The notes below the pieces were generated by a model, which saw only the letters and a list, made by a program, of their open reading frames with translations, was not told where the DNA came from and did no database searches. Shown here in pieces: positions 26,207 to 35,069 of a DNA stretch of 59,101 nucleotides. Each line of letters starts with the position of its first letter. Positions within the stretch are counted from its first letter, which is position 1. This stretch comes from Clostridia bacterium (GTDB lineage: Bacteria > Bacillota > Clostridia > Oscillospirales > Acutalibacteraceae): assembly GCA_017631795.1 (NCBI GenBank), contig JAGBSO010000037.1, positions 1-59,101 of the forward strand. Direction: 5' to 3'. Both the position numbers and the translations under genes were made by a program.

Positions 26207-26208
26207 AT

Positions 26209-27414
26209 TTACTTTGCAGGGGGAACATTGATTTCAAGGTCTGTCAGGGGGAATGAGCAACAGGGATGGATACAGCCGAACTTATAGTCTGCAAGTCTGC
26301 GGTATTCAAGGTGTTTGGGCACATAAACCTTACCTGAAATCAGGTGTGAATGACAGAAGCCGCACTCACCGCTTCTGCATCTTGCAGGTGCTGAAAGTCC
26401 GTTCTGTTCAATTATCTGCATAACAGAATCTGTTGATTTACCCTTGATGATATATGTCTTATCCTGAATTGTAACAGTGATTCTGACTGTTTCGGGGATT
26501 CCTGCAGGATAATCTGCCTGATTCTGAGGATTATGGAATTCACCGAACATTTCATGTCTGATATATTTCTTGGGAAGTTCAAGTTTTTCAAGTTCTTTAT
26601 CAACAAATTCATACATCTGCTGAGGTCCGCAAAGGAATACAGAATATGCTTCATCCTTGGGTGCATATTTCTTAATGAGTTCTGCTGTGATAAAGCCTTT
26701 TTCGCAGCCTTTGGGTGCTTTTACACCTTTATCGCTGAGAACATGAACAACCTTGATTTTGTCACACTTTTTCTGAAGTTCATCAAGTTCTTCACGGAAA
26801 AGAATGTTTTCATAATTTCTGCTTCCGTAGAGAAGAGTCATTTCAAAATCTTCATCACCGTCAGCGATTGCATTTGCCATTGAAACAAAGGGTGTGATAC
26901 CACTGCCGCCTGCAAGACAGATAACTTTCTTTGCATCACGAAGGGGCTGATATTCGAAGTTACCTGCAGGTGCTGCAACTTCAACCTGAGTGCCGACTTC
27001 CCAGTTATCAAAGATATACTGAGACATAAGTCCGCCTTCAACAAGCTTGATTGTGAGAACATATTTTCCTTCAAGTGAATCCTTGGGAGAAGATGAAATT
27101 GAATATGCTCTTGTTACGGGCATGCCTTCAATTGTTTCAAAAACTGTAAGATATTTACCTGCACCGAAATATGCAAGTGCCTTTGTGCCTTTTGATTCAT
27201 CGGGAACGAGTGTGAAGCTTCTTGTATCTTCAGCCATGACTTTCACATCGGCAACTTTAAGAAACTGTCTTTTGGGATGAAGTGCCTTTGCAAGTGCTGT
27301 TGCATTGTCTGTGAATGCAGGTGCTTCAGCGGGAGCTTCCTTGAATCTTGCCTGACGGTCAGGAAGCATTTTCAAGAATTTTATACCTTTGAGGTTATTG
27401 AAATGCTTTGCCAT
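26209..27414 (-). CDS. Flavin/2Fe-2S NAD(P)H oxidoreductase (ferredoxin-NADP reductase type)
   Basis: The 401-residue protein has an N-terminal FAD-binding barrel (RAYSISSSP near residue 125), an NAD(P)-binding domain (GGSGITPFVSM and FLCGPQQMYEF) and a C-terminal plant-type 2Fe-2S ferredoxin domain. The cluster motif RCRSGECGFCHS with the distant cysteine in the C-terminal GCIHPCCS region supplies the ligands. About 60 extra N-terminal residues precede the flavin domain. It would pass electrons from NAD(P)H to a partner. It lies one base after the CrtI-like flavoprotein gene, the likely partner. Confidence 0.88.
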   Translation of the reverse strand: MAKHFNNLKGIKFLKMLPDRQARFKEAPAEAPAFTDNATALAKALHPKRQFLKVADVKVMAEDTRSFTLVPDESKGTKALAYFGAGKYLTVFETIEGMPVTRAYSISSSPKDSLEGKYVLTIKLVEGGLMSQYIFDNWEVGTQVEVAAPAGNFEYQPLRDAKKVICLAGGSGITPFVSMANAIADGDEDFEMTLLYGSRNYENILFREELDELQKKCDKIKVVHVLSDKGVKAPKGCEKGFITAELIKKYAPKDEAYSVFLCGPQQMYEFVDKELEKLELPKKYIRHEMFGEFHNPQNQADYPAGIPETVRITVTIQDKTYIIKGKSTDSVMQIIEQNGLSAPARCRSGECGFCHSHLISGKVYVPKHLEYRRLADYKFGCIHPCCSFPLTDLEINVPPAK

Positions 27415-27415
27415 A

Positions 27416-28969
27416 TTATTTACCCTCCTTCATCTTTTTGATAACAAGACCTGCAGCCTTTTCGCCTGTGTAATATGCACAGCCGTAACCGTCGCCTCTC
27501 TCCTGAGTTGCGCCGCAGAAGTAGAAATTATCAAATGGCTGGTCACTGAGATACTGAATTGTTCTGGGAAGCATACTATCCCACTTTTCGAGCATATAAC
27601 CGTAAGGTGTGCCAAGAGGAGTATTGAGATAACGTGCAAATGTGGGAGGAAGTGCAATTTCGATTTCCTCAATATAAGGCTTGATTGAGATATTGAGAGC
27701 CTTTTCACATGTTTCAATCATGTCTTCGGCAACCTTTGTCTTGAACTTCTTGTAATCCTGAGGCTTGATATTCTTCATTACATCGCCGAATGTCATTGTT
27801 GTAAGGAAGAGCTGGCTTGTGCCTTCGGGAGTACAGTCGGGAATGATTTCATTAAGACAGTTGATGATACAGTAACCGCTGAAATAATTCTGAGCAGCTT
27901 CGTACTGTTTATCAGAGTCTGAATCGGGAGCAATGAATACAGAATAGTCTGTGATGCCGAGTTCCTCTTTAGTCTTGTTCATGCCGAGATAAACTGTTGT
28001 GAGTGTACATGCAGTCTTTCTGGCATTGAGCATTCTCAGCTGCATTTCGGGAACATCTTTTTTATCCATAAGCTCTGTAAAGACCTTATAGGGATAGCTG
28101 TTACAGATAAACTGCTTACCGTAGACTTCCCTTTCGCCGTTTACGACAACCCCTGCAGGCTTGCCGTTTTTCATTATAATCTTTGTAACTTCTGAGTTAT
28201 ACCAGATTTCACCGCCGAAATCACGGATTTTCTTGTCGATTGAAAGGCTCATTTCATGGCTTCTGTACTTGGGAATACCTGTTCCGCTTCTTACATAGCT
28301 GTGAAGAACGCACATGTAGTAAAGGAAGTCGAACTGTGAAGCGGGTGAACCCATGTAACACCAATAAGTATTGAAAATATCCTGTGCCTTTTTAGGCATT
28401 CCGAGGTCATCAAGAGCTTCTTTCATTGTGTGAGAAACCATTGTCATAATATCAGGAACATCTTTAAGGCAGCCGGGAATCTTTGAAGGGTCTTCAAGGC
28501 ATTCAAAAGCCTTGAACATGTTGATTGACATATCAAAAGCTTTACGACAGCTGCTGTATGAACCGGGAACAAGTTCATCAAGCTTTCTTGAGAATGCCTC
28601 AAAACCTACGGGCATACGTGCATCAACAGTTACGAGAACACCGTCTTCATTGACAAATGCATCTTCGTCGCCTTCCTTTGCGGGAACAACAAGACGGAAT
28701 GTTGAATCATGTCTGCACCATTCAACATCAGCATCGATACGATTGAATACTTCTTCGATTGTGCCGACTTCTTTTTCATCGCCGATACCTGCAAGTTCAT
28801 GAAGTGAGGGTTCAAATTCAAATCTGCCTCTTACAAATGAAGAAGCTGAACCGCCGGGAATGTTGTGTCTTTCAAGAAGAAGTACCGAAAGACCTTCTTT
28901 GGCACAGTTTGCAGCAGCTGCAAGACCGCCGTTACCTGCACCGATAACAATTACGTCATAAGTTTTCAT
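27416..28969 (-). CDS. CrtI/phytoene-desaturase-like FAD-dependent oxidoreductase (saturase/desaturase type)
   Basis: A 517-residue flavoprotein. The N-terminal Rossmann motif VIVIGAGNGGLAAAANCAKEG and the following ERHNIPGGSASSF are the CrtI/retinol-saturase signature, and FCGATQERGDGYGCAYYTG near the C-terminus is the matching FAD-binding end. Family members oxidise or reduce C=C bonds of isoprenoids, retinoids or related lipids, so the direction and substrate here are open. There is no carotenoid synthesis gene nearby. It overlaps the TVP38-like gene by 4 bases and is followed after one base by the 2Fe-2S reductase, which makes an NAD(P)H-fed reduction plausible. Confidence 0.83.
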   Translation of the reverse strand: MKTYDVIVIGAGNGGLAAAANCAKEGLSVLLLERHNIPGGSASSFVRGRFEFEPSLHELAGIGDEKEVGTIEEVFNRIDADVEWCRHDSTFRLVVPAKEGDEDAFVNEDGVLVTVDARMPVGFEAFSRKLDELVPGSYSSCRKAFDMSINMFKAFECLEDPSKIPGCLKDVPDIMTMVSHTMKEALDDLGMPKKAQDIFNTYWCYMGSPASQFDFLYYMCVLHSYVRSGTGIPKYRSHEMSLSIDKKIRDFGGEIWYNSEVTKIIMKNGKPAGVVVNGEREVYGKQFICNSYPYKVFTELMDKKDVPEMQLRMLNARKTACTLTTVYLGMNKTKEELGITDYSVFIAPDSDSDKQYEAAQNYFSGYCIINCLNEIIPDCTPEGTSQLFLTTMTFGDVMKNIKPQDYKKFKTKVAEDMIETCEKALNISIKPYIEEIEIALPPTFARYLNTPLGTPYGYMLEKWDSMLPRTIQYLSDQPFDNFYFCGATQERGDGYGCAYYTGEKAAGLVIKKMKEGK

Positions 28970-29691
28970 TTATTATCCTCCTGTGACTGAAGTGATTGTT
29001 TTTTCTTTTGTCTTCTGCTCATAAGTACGGATGCAAGAATTGCAAAAAGGAGTGCGGGAAGTGCATAAAGAAATGTGAACGGATTGGAAAGGTCACCCTT
29101 TGCACCGAGAAGACTCCACAGCACATTAAGAACAAGCATACCGAGGTTTGAAGCAAGAAAATATTTTCCGAAGGGAATTTTCATAGCCCCGAATATAAGG
29201 CTTGAAAGGTCTGACGGCATAAGACCGCCTGCCTTGAACACAAAAACAACGGCAAATGAATTTTCACCTGCAAAGCTGTCAAGTTTATTGATTGCTTTGA
29301 ATTTGCCTTTAAGCGAATCAACCATTTCCGCACCCATGAATCTGCCGAGAAAATAAGGCAGAATCAGACTGCACGCTGTTGCAACTGCATTGACAAGCAC
29401 TGCTGTCCACAAATCGTCAAAAACTATGCCTGAAAGCACAAAAAGCACTGCAGGCGGAAAAATCAGAGCAAATGATTTGACAACACTGAATGCAGTCATT
29501 ATGAGAGCAATAGTAAGTGTGCCGCCGGTCAGATACTGAGTAAGCGCATCAACATTCTTAACGGAAATATTGTTCTTTTTCATAAAAACTATGCAGACAA
29601 CAACCATTGCAAGCATAAAAACAAATGCAACAATCTGCATTACTTTTACGAATTTTCCGTACTGTCTGCCTGTTTCCTTTTTTTCAGACAT
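28966..29691 (-). CDS. TVP38/TMEM64 (DedA-like, VTT domain) membrane protein
   Basis: A 241-residue integral membrane protein with about six hydrophobic segments. The central region has the VTT pattern (FPPAVLFVLSG, PYFLGRFMG, FAVVFVFKAGGLMPSDLSSLIFGAMKIPFGKYFLASNLG). Related proteins act in lipid scrambling or transport of lipid-linked molecules. The start at 29691 follows GGAGGG; an upstream in-frame start at 29754 would lie inside the promoter. It is first in a three-gene operon with two redox enzymes, which hints at a membrane-lipid substrate. Confidence 0.85.
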   Translation of the reverse strand: MSEKKETGRQYGKFVKVMQIVAFVFMLAMVVVCIVFMKKNNISVKNVDALTQYLTGGTLTIALIMTAFSVVKSFALIFPPAVLFVLSGIVFDDLWTAVLVNAVATACSLILPYFLGRFMGAEMVDSLKGKFKAINKLDSFAGENSFAVVFVFKAGGLMPSDLSSLIFGAMKIPFGKYFLASNLGMLVLNVLWSLLGAKGDLSNPFTFLYALPALLFAILASVLMSRRQKKKQSLQSQEDNK

Positions 29692-29721
29692 ACAATCCCT
29701 CCGAGTATTCATATTGAAAAT

Positions 29722-29751
29722 ATTATAATCCTTTTTGTTAATCAATGTCAA
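29722..29751 (-). promoter_or_regulatory. Promoter of the TVP38/CrtI/2Fe-2S operon
   Basis: Minus strand TTGACA (29746-29751), 18-bp spacer, TATAAT (29722-29727). Confidence 0.72.
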
Positions 29752-29795
29752 CATTACAGAATCAATATAATTATTATTTTTTATTATTTTTTAAC

Positions 29796-29828
29796 AAAAC
29801 AAAAAAACACAGCCGAAGCTGTGTTTTC
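29796..29828 (-). terminator. Terminator of the AGCS symporter gene
   Basis: A 10-bp stem (aaaacacagc with gctgtgtttt, loop cgaa), followed on the minus strand by T-rich sequence. It begins just after the stop codon. Confidence 0.8.
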
Positions 29829-29832
29829 ATAA

Positions 29833-31200
29833 TCATCTTTTTTTTGTTTTTTCAGCCACACAACCTGCCAGCGCAGCAATTGCAAGCACATTGGGAAGAA
29901 CCATAAGCTGATTGAACATATCCGTAAGCTCCCATACAAGGTCATTTGAAAGACATGCCCCGAGGAAAGTGAAAACAACTGCGATTGCAGCGTAAATCTT
30001 CTCAGATTTCTTACCGAAAAGATAAAGCATATTTGTCTTACCGAAGAGATTCCAGCCGATAATAGTTGAGAAAGAGAAGAACAACAGACAGATTGCAACA
30101 AACATGTTACCGCCTTTTTCACCAAAGACACTGCCGAATGCAAGCTGTGCCATATTTGCCTTTGTCACACCGTCTGCACTGCCCGAAGCAAGAATTCCGT
30201 CGCCTGCATAAAGAGTTGAAATAACAACAAGAGCTGTCGTTGTAAGCACCACGAATGTATCAATGAACACACCCGCCATTGCGATAACACCCTGATCGTG
30301 AGGCTTTTCAACATTTGCAAGTGCATGAGCATGAGGTGTTGAACCCATACCTGCTTCGTTTGAGAAAAGACCTCTCTTCGCACCCTGACTGATTGCCTGT
30401 TTCAGCAATACGCCGACACTTCCGCCGAAAAGAGCCTGAGGCATGAACGCATATTTAAAAATCATTCCGAAAGCTTCGGGAATATTTTTTATGTTAAAAG
30501 CAAGAATAACCAAGCCGCCGCCGAGATAAAGAACTGCCATTACGGGAACAATTTTTTCTGCAACTGAAGCAATTCTGCTTGCACCGCCGATAAAAATAAA
30601 TCCTGCAACCAATGCAACAACAAGACCGATAATCCAACCCGGCACACCGAATGCTGTACTGAATGTTTCTGCAATTGAATTTGACTGAACCATTGCCCCC
30701 ATAAAACCGAGAGCAAGTGTTGCGGCAACTGCAAAAAATCCTGCAAGGAACTTACCGAATTTTCCTTTGAAAGCCTTTCTTATGTAGAATACAGGACCGC
30801 CTTCAACAGTTCCGTCATCATTGACTTTTCTTGTTTCCTGTGCAAGAACAGCTTCTGCATAAATTGTTGCCATACCGAAAAATGCAATAACCCACATCCA
30901 GAAAACTGCACCGGGACCGCCGATAAGAATAGCTCCGCAGGCACCAACGATATTACCTGTACCGACCTGTGCAGCAATTGCAGTTGCAAGAGCCTGGAAT
31001 GAGCTGAGTCCGCCCTGCTGTTTTGCCCCATTGAATTTAAGTCCGCCGAAAGTCTTTTTCATAGCTTCACCGAAACAACGCACCTGAACAAATCTTGTCT
31101 TTACGGAATAGAAAAGGCCTATACCGATAAGAAGGATTATCAGGATATAGTCAGACAGATACATATTGATTGTCTGTACAACTTTTAAAACAGCATCCAT
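29833..31200 (-). CDS. Sodium:alanine/glycine symporter (AGCS family)
   Basis: A 455-residue transporter with about 11 hydrophobic helices. The family pattern is clear: AMKKTFGGLKF, SSFQALATAIAAQVGTGNIVGACGAILIGGPGAVFWMW and RGLFSNEAGMGSTPHAHA. It takes up alanine or glycine with Na+. The ATG at 31200 with GAGGTG upstream is the true start. The 65-codon extension of the open frame runs through the glycine riboswitch and its terminator and is not coding. Control is by that riboswitch, which makes glycine the likely substrate or signal. Confidence 0.95.
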   Translation of the reverse strand: MDAVLKVVQTINMYLSDYILIILLIGIGLFYSVKTRFVQVRCFGEAMKKTFGGLKFNGAKQQGGLSSFQALATAIAAQVGTGNIVGACGAILIGGPGAVFWMWVIAFFGMATIYAEAVLAQETRKVNDDGTVEGGPVFYIRKAFKGKFGKFLAGFFAVAATLALGFMGAMVQSNSIAETFSTAFGVPGWIIGLVVALVAGFIFIGGASRIASVAEKIVPVMAVLYLGGGLVILAFNIKNIPEAFGMIFKYAFMPQALFGGSVGVLLKQAISQGAKRGLFSNEAGMGSTPHAHALANVEKPHDQGVIAMAGVFIDTFVVLTTTALVVISTLYAGDGILASGSADGVTKANMAQLAFGSVFGEKGGNMFVAICLLFFSFSTIIGWNLFGKTNMLYLFGKKSEKIYAAIAVVFTFLGACLSNDLVWELTDMFNQLMVLPNVLAIAALAGCVAEKTKKR

Positions 31201-31218
31201 TTTACAACACCTCAGAAA

Positions 31219-31252
31219 ACAAAAATAACCGCTCCTGCAAAAATAGGGCGGT
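31219..31252 (-). terminator. Riboswitch expression-platform terminator
   Basis: On the minus strand the stem (accgcc to gcggt, imperfect) is followed by a T-rich run (A5 and AAC at 31219-31227). The 5' arm can instead pair with ggcggt in the aptamer (31329-31334), giving a possible antiterminator. Confidence 0.68.
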
Positions 31253-31294
31253 CTGAAAAAAAGCAAAACATACAAAAAAAATCTTATATATCCT

Positions 31295-31374
31295 GCTCTG
31301 TCCTTTTGCCTGAGAGATTCAGCGAAAAACCGCCTTGCACCTTTGGCACCCAATTCAATGGACTTCTCCAGAGC
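31295..31374 (-). ncRNA. Glycine riboswitch, single aptamer
   Basis: The minus-strand RNA has the glycine aptamer core: CTCTGGAGA at the 5' side, GGGTGCC-A-AAGGTGCAA in the middle and the diagnostic AATCTCTCAGGCAAAAGGAC before CAGAGC. P1 is a perfect gctctg/cagagc pairing. Only one aptamer is present. Upstream, a 7-bp stem (ctgtcgg with ccgatag, about 31381-31408) takes the place of the other aptamer, as in described singlet glycine riboswitches with a ghost helix. It precedes an AGCS symporter gene, a known target of this class. Confidence 0.93.
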
Positions 31375-31430
31375 CTCCTCCGCTATCGGTTTCACTCAGA
31401 TTCCGACAGTTTCACAGGTAACCGCGTAAA

Positions 31431-31459
31431 AGTATAACACACTGATATATATATGTCAA
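31431..31459 (-). promoter_or_regulatory. Promoter of the riboswitch-AGCS transcript
   Basis: Minus strand TTGACA (31454-31459), 17-bp spacer, TATACT (31431-31436). Confidence 0.8.
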
Positions 31460-31478
31460 GAAAAAAAGACATATATCT
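31446..31478. repeat. Inverted repeat over the riboswitch promoter -35 box
   Basis: atatatgtc and gacatatat arms separated by about ten A-rich bases. One arm contains the -35 hexamer. It may be an operator, or an AT-rich hairpin formed by chance. Confidence 0.4.
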
Positions 31479-31537
31479 GTTTTTTTGGTATTATCAATCA
31501 TGTTTCTTTAATATTCTATGAATTTTTAATCAAATTC

Positions 31538-31566
31538 TTGAAATTAAAAAAAATAGAATTTATAAT
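31538..31566 (+). promoter_or_regulatory. Promoter of the 21-residue peptide gene
   Basis: TTGAAA (31538-31543), 17-bp spacer, perfect TATAAT (31561-31566). The ribosome site and ATG follow at natural distances. Confidence 0.78.
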
Positions 31567-31598
31567 AAAAACATAAAATATGAAAGGATGGAAACACA

Positions 31599-31664
31599 AT
31601 GAAGGCTCTTCTTCACTTCTTAAAGCTTATCATCAAGCCCTTACTCAAGATTTTCATTTTCTAA
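31599..31664 (+). CDS. 21-residue cationic amphipathic peptide, unknown function
   Basis: An ATG with AAAGGATGG seven bases upstream opens a 21-codon frame ending in TAA. The peptide starts MKALLHFLK and is made almost only of Leu, Ile, Phe and Lys, with one Pro at 14. Lys2, His6, Lys9, Lys13 and Lys17 fall 3-4 residues apart, so they line one face of a helix whose other face is wholly hydrophobic. Codons (ctt, ttc, atc, aag, ccc) match the highly expressed genes here. A promoter 32 bases before the ATG and a terminator 35 bases after the stop make it a complete small gene. A membrane-active peptide (type I toxin-like, antimicrobial or regulatory) fits; no family is recognised. Confidence 0.65.
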   Translation: MKALLHFLKLIIKPLLKIFIF

Positions 31665-31690
31665 TTCATATTGAAATTACAGAGTAAAGT

Positions 31691-31731
31691 AAAAAAATTC
31701 CCCGGTCAGTATTTAACTGTCCGGGGATTTT
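31691..31731. terminator. Bidirectional terminator between the peptide gene and fucI
   Basis: An 11-bp stem with one T-T mismatch (ccccgg-t-cagt with actg-t-ccgggg, 31700-31726). T7 follows on the minus strand (A7 at 31691-31697) and a shorter T run on the plus strand. Confidence 0.85.
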
Positions 31732-31748
31732 ACTATTTATCGGAAAGA

Positions 31749-33557
31749 TTAATATTTGTTGTAAAGAGGACCGTAAGCAGCACAAGCTCTGTAATCCTGA
31801 CCTTCTTTATCCATACCGAATGCATTCCAGCAAGCAGGACGGAAGATCTTTTCTTCGGGTACGTTGTGCATACAAACGGGAATACGGAGCATTGAACACA
31901 TTGTGATGAGGTCTGCACCGATATGACCGTAAGAGATAGCGCCGTGGTTAGCACCCCAGTTGTTCATTACTTCATAAGCTGTCTTGAAGGGGCTGCCTTC
32001 CTTACCGTCGCATCTGGGAGCGAACCATGTGCAGGGCCATGTGGGGTCTGTTCTGTCCCAGAGAGTCTTTGTAACTTCGTCGGGAAGAGCAACTGTCCAG
32101 CCTTCAGCAATCTGAAGAACGGGGCCGAGACCCTTTACAAGGTTAAGACGGATCATTGTAACGGGCATTTCAGCCTTTGTTACGAAGTGTGATGAGAATC
32201 CGCCGCCTCTGAAGTAACCGTTGTCAGCTGCACACCAGTCTGTAGCTTCAAGAATAGCCTTCTGGTCTGCTTCTGTTACATCCCACCACTCTTTGATAAC
32301 AGCATTGCCGTTTTCGTCCTTTGCTTCGCCGCAAGCATCAAGACAAGCTGCACCTGAGTTGATAAGGTGAATGAAGCCGTCGCAATCCTTTGCTTTGCCT
32401 TCGATATCGTAACCTGTAGCTCTCTTAACAGCTGAGCCTGACCAGTATGTACGAACGTCTGCGAAAATCTGAGCTCTGTTTGTAAGAAGCTTTGAGAAGA
32501 GCATGCCGAGACCGTTGAGAACGTCATTTTCTGTTGCAAGGATGTAAGGTTCTCTTGCTCCGTTCCAGTCAAATGATGTATTGAGCATTGCTTCGGGGAA
32601 GTCACAGTTGGGATAGAAGTCTGTCCACTGTCTCTGGCCCTGGAAACCTGCTGCGATAGCATTGTGACCGATCTGTTCTTCTGAGAACTGTTCTTCGAGC
32701 TTCTTGTTGCCGCTCATGAGATCCTTGATGATGCACATCATCTTTACAACGAATTCCCAAGACTGAGCCTTTTCTTCATCTGACTTCTTAACGAAATCGG
32801 GGTTCTTGTCCCAGCCTTCTTTGCAGTTAGCCTTTGTCCATGCAAGAGCCTTTTCGTATTCTTCTTTATCGTAGATGCCTTCTGTCATTCGTCTGATAAC
32901 TTCAACCTCATCAACAGATTCAACACGCATACCAAGGTAGCTTTCGATGAATGAGGGATCGATGATTGAACCGCCGATACCCATACAAACAGAACCGATC
33001 TGAAGGTATGACTTACCTCTCATTGTAGCAACAGCAATTGCAGCTCTGCCGAAACGGAGGAGTTTTTCTTTTACATCACAGGGAATCTGTGCTGATTCGT
33101 CTGCATTCTGAACTTCATGACCGTAGATGCCGAATGCGGGAAGACCTTTCTGTGCATGTGAAGCGAGAACGGCTGCAAGGTAAACTGCGCCGGGACGCTC
33201 TGTACCATTGAAGCCCCATACACCCTTGATTGTGTTGGGATCCATATCCATTGTTTCACTGCCGTAGCACCAGCAGGGAGTAACTGAAAGAGTGATATCT
33301 ACGCCTTCTTTTTTGAACTGTTCAGCGCACTTTGCTGTTTCACCGACTCTGCCGATTGTGAAATCTGAAACAACAACTTTTACAGGCTCACCGTTTGAAT
33401 ATTTCAGATTATTTCTGAAAAGTTCTGCTGCAGCTTTAGCCATTTCCATTGTCTGATCTTCAAGTGATCCTCTTACATCAAGAGGTCCTTTTCTTGCGTC
33501 GATAACAGGACGGATACCGATTACGGGATATTCGCCTGCAAATCTTTTTTCTGCCAT
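31749..33557 (-). CDS. fucI: L-fucose isomerase
   Basis: The enzyme converts L-fucose to L-fuculose with Mn2+. It aligns along its full 602 residues with the E. coli-type FucI pattern: [81 protein letters not shown] and [33 protein letters not shown]. Metal ligands lie in the conserved Glu/Asp/His positions of those blocks. The ATG at 33557 follows GAAAGG; the longer frame is unsupported. It is last in an operon behind a sugar kinase and a lipoprotein. Codon bias is strong, so fucose is probably a major carbon source. Confidence 0.97.
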   Translation of the reverse strand: MAEKRFAGEYPVIGIRPVIDARKGPLDVRGSLEDQTMEMAKAAAELFRNNLKYSNGEPVKVVVSDFTIGRVGETAKCAEQFKKEGVDITLSVTPCWCYGSETMDMDPNTIKGVWGFNGTERPGAVYLAAVLASHAQKGLPAFGIYGHEVQNADESAQIPCDVKEKLLRFGRAAIAVATMRGKSYLQIGSVCMGIGGSIIDPSFIESYLGMRVESVDEVEVIRRMTEGIYDKEEYEKALAWTKANCKEGWDKNPDFVKKSDEEKAQSWEFVVKMMCIIKDLMSGNKKLEEQFSEEQIGHNAIAAGFQGQRQWTDFYPNCDFPEAMLNTSFDWNGAREPYILATENDVLNGLGMLFSKLLTNRAQIFADVRTYWSGSAVKRATGYDIEGKAKDCDGFIHLINSGAACLDACGEAKDENGNAVIKEWWDVTEADQKAILEATDWCAADNGYFRGGGFSSHFVTKAEMPVTMIRLNLVKGLGPVLQIAEGWTVALPDEVTKTLWDRTDPTWPCTWFAPRCDGKEGSPFKTAYEVMNNWGANHGAISYGHIGADLITMCSMLRIPVCMHNVPEEKIFRPACWNAFGMDKEGQDYRACAAYGPLYNKY

Positions 33558-33602
33558 TTGTATCAACCTTTCTTTATATAAAGTGAAATTGTTCACTTAG
33601 AA

Positions 33603-35069
33603 TTACTTGACAATTTTTACAAAATCTTTATATGCTTCTTCCCATTTGTCTGCATTGACCGGGTTATAAACTTTAAGATTTTCGCCCTTTGCAATAATCT
33701 TTCTTGCTTCAGCGATGTCCTTAATATCATTTGCAGACATGAACTGAACAGCGATGTTTCCGAGCACTGTTGCTTCGATGGGTCCTGCATAAACTGTTCT
33801 GTTACATGATGAAGCTGTGAGTGCACACAGGAATGTATCCTTTGTACCACCGCCCATGACATGAATTCGGTCATACTGTTTTTCTGTACAGTCTTCGATA
33901 CCTGCAAGAACATATTTATACTTCATTGCAAGGCTTTCGTATATACAACGCATGACTTCACCCACAGTTTCAGGTACATACTGATTTGTCTTTCTGCAGA
34001 ATTCACGTACTCTTTCGGGCATATCACCCATTGCAACAAAATCAGGTGCATCAGGATCGATAAAGCACTTGAACGGCTCTGCTTTAAGTGCTTCCTGTTC
34101 AAGCTCAGCATAAGAATACTCTTTGCCTTCTCTTATCCACTGACGTCTGCTTTCCTGAATAAGCCACAGACCACAGATATTCTTAAGGAATGCTGTTGTG
34201 AAACCGTAACCGCCTTCATTTGTGACATTGAGTCTTTTTGCTTTGTCGTTTACAACAGGAGCATCAAGCTCTGTTCCGAAAAGGCTCCATGTGCCACTGC
34301 TGATGAATGCAAAATCTTTGCTTTCGCTGGGAATTGCTGTGATTGCGCTCTGAGTATCATGACCGCAGACTGCAATTACGGGAACAGCATCAACACCGAG
34401 TTCTTCACACAATTCAGGTCTTAAAACACCTGTTTTTGTACCTGCAGGAACGATATCACAAAGGATTCTTTCGGGAATACCCATTGTGTCAAGAAGTTCC
34501 TTATCCCATGTCTGAGTGTTTATATTAACCATCTGTGAAGTTGTTGCGATTGAATACTCCGCAACTTTTTCACCTGTGAGCATATATGCAAGAAGATCGG
34601 GCATAAAGAGAAGTTTATCTGCTCTTTCAAGCATTTCGGGTCTGTTCTTTCTCAGTGAAAGAAGCTGGAACAGAGTATTGAATTCCATAAACTGAATACC
34701 TGTTCTGTCATACATTTCATCTTTTGACATGTATTTTGATGCTTCATCTATCATGCCGATATTACGGTCATCACGGTAATGAACGGGATTTTCAAGAAGA
34801 TAGCCTTTTTCATCAACAAGTCCGAAATCAACACCCCATGTGTCAATACCGATACTTTCGATTTTTCCGAACTGTTTTGCTTTAAGAATACCCTGTTTTA
34901 TTTCATGGAAAAGTCTGAGAACATCCCAGAAAAATGTATTGCCTACTTTTACTGGATCATTACTGAATCGGTGAATCTCCTGAAGTGTGATTTTTTCACC
35001 GTCAAAAGTGCCGAGAATGGCTCTTCCGCTTGATGCACCGAAATCAAATGCAAGCACTTGTTTTTTCAT
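33603..35069 (-). CDS. FGGY sugar kinase of the rhamnulokinase type, probable L-fuculokinase
   Basis: A 488-residue FGGY kinase. The N-terminal FDFGASSGRAILGTFDG, IDTWGVDFGLVDEKG, HYRDDRN and CGHDTQSAITAIP blocks are those of rhamnulokinase (RhaB). Because it lies 45 bases upstream of an L-fucose isomerase gene and not near a rhamnose isomerase, the likely substrate is L-fuculose, as in gut bacteria that use a RhaB-like fuculose kinase. Its start codon overlaps the stop of the lipoprotein gene (ATGA), and its ribosome site GGAGG lies inside that gene. The aldolase for the next step is not in the window. Confidence 0.88.
   Translation of the reverse strand: MKKQVLAFDFGASSGRAILGTFDGEKITLQEIHRFSNDPVKVGNTFFWDVLRLFHEIKQGILKAKQFGKIESIGIDTWGVDFGLVDEKGYLLENPVHYRDDRNIGMIDEASKYMSKDEMYDRTGIQFMEFNTLFQLLSLRKNRPEMLERADKLLFMPDLLAYMLTGEKVAEYSIATTSQMVNINTQTWDKELLDTMGIPERILCDIVPAGTKTGVLRPELCEELGVDAVPVIAVCGHDTQSAITAIPSESKDFAFISSGTWSLFGTELDAPVVNDKAKRLNVTNEGGYGFTTAFLKNICGLWLIQESRRQWIREGKEYSYAELEQEALKAEPFKCFIDPDAPDFVAMGDMPERVREFCRKTNQYVPETVGEVMRCIYESLAMKYKYVLAGIEDCTEKQYDRIHVMGGGTKDTFLCALTASSCNRTVYAGPIEATVLGNIAVQFMSANDIKDIAEARKIIAKGENLKVYNPVNADKWEEAYKDFVKIVK

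Noticed and set aside
31201..31395. 65-codon N-terminal extension of the AGCS symporter
   Set aside because: It translates the glycine riboswitch and its terminator; the ATG at 31200 has its own ribosome site and matches the family start.
33861..34424. 187-residue plus-strand ORF inside the kinase gene
   Set aside because: Shadow frame of a clear FGGY kinase; composition is rich in Cys, Phe and His as expected from the antisense of biased codons.
33603..35069. Rhamnose catabolic operon
   Set aside because: The kinase resembles RhaB, but the partner isomerase is unmistakably L-fucose isomerase and no rhaA or rhaD is present.
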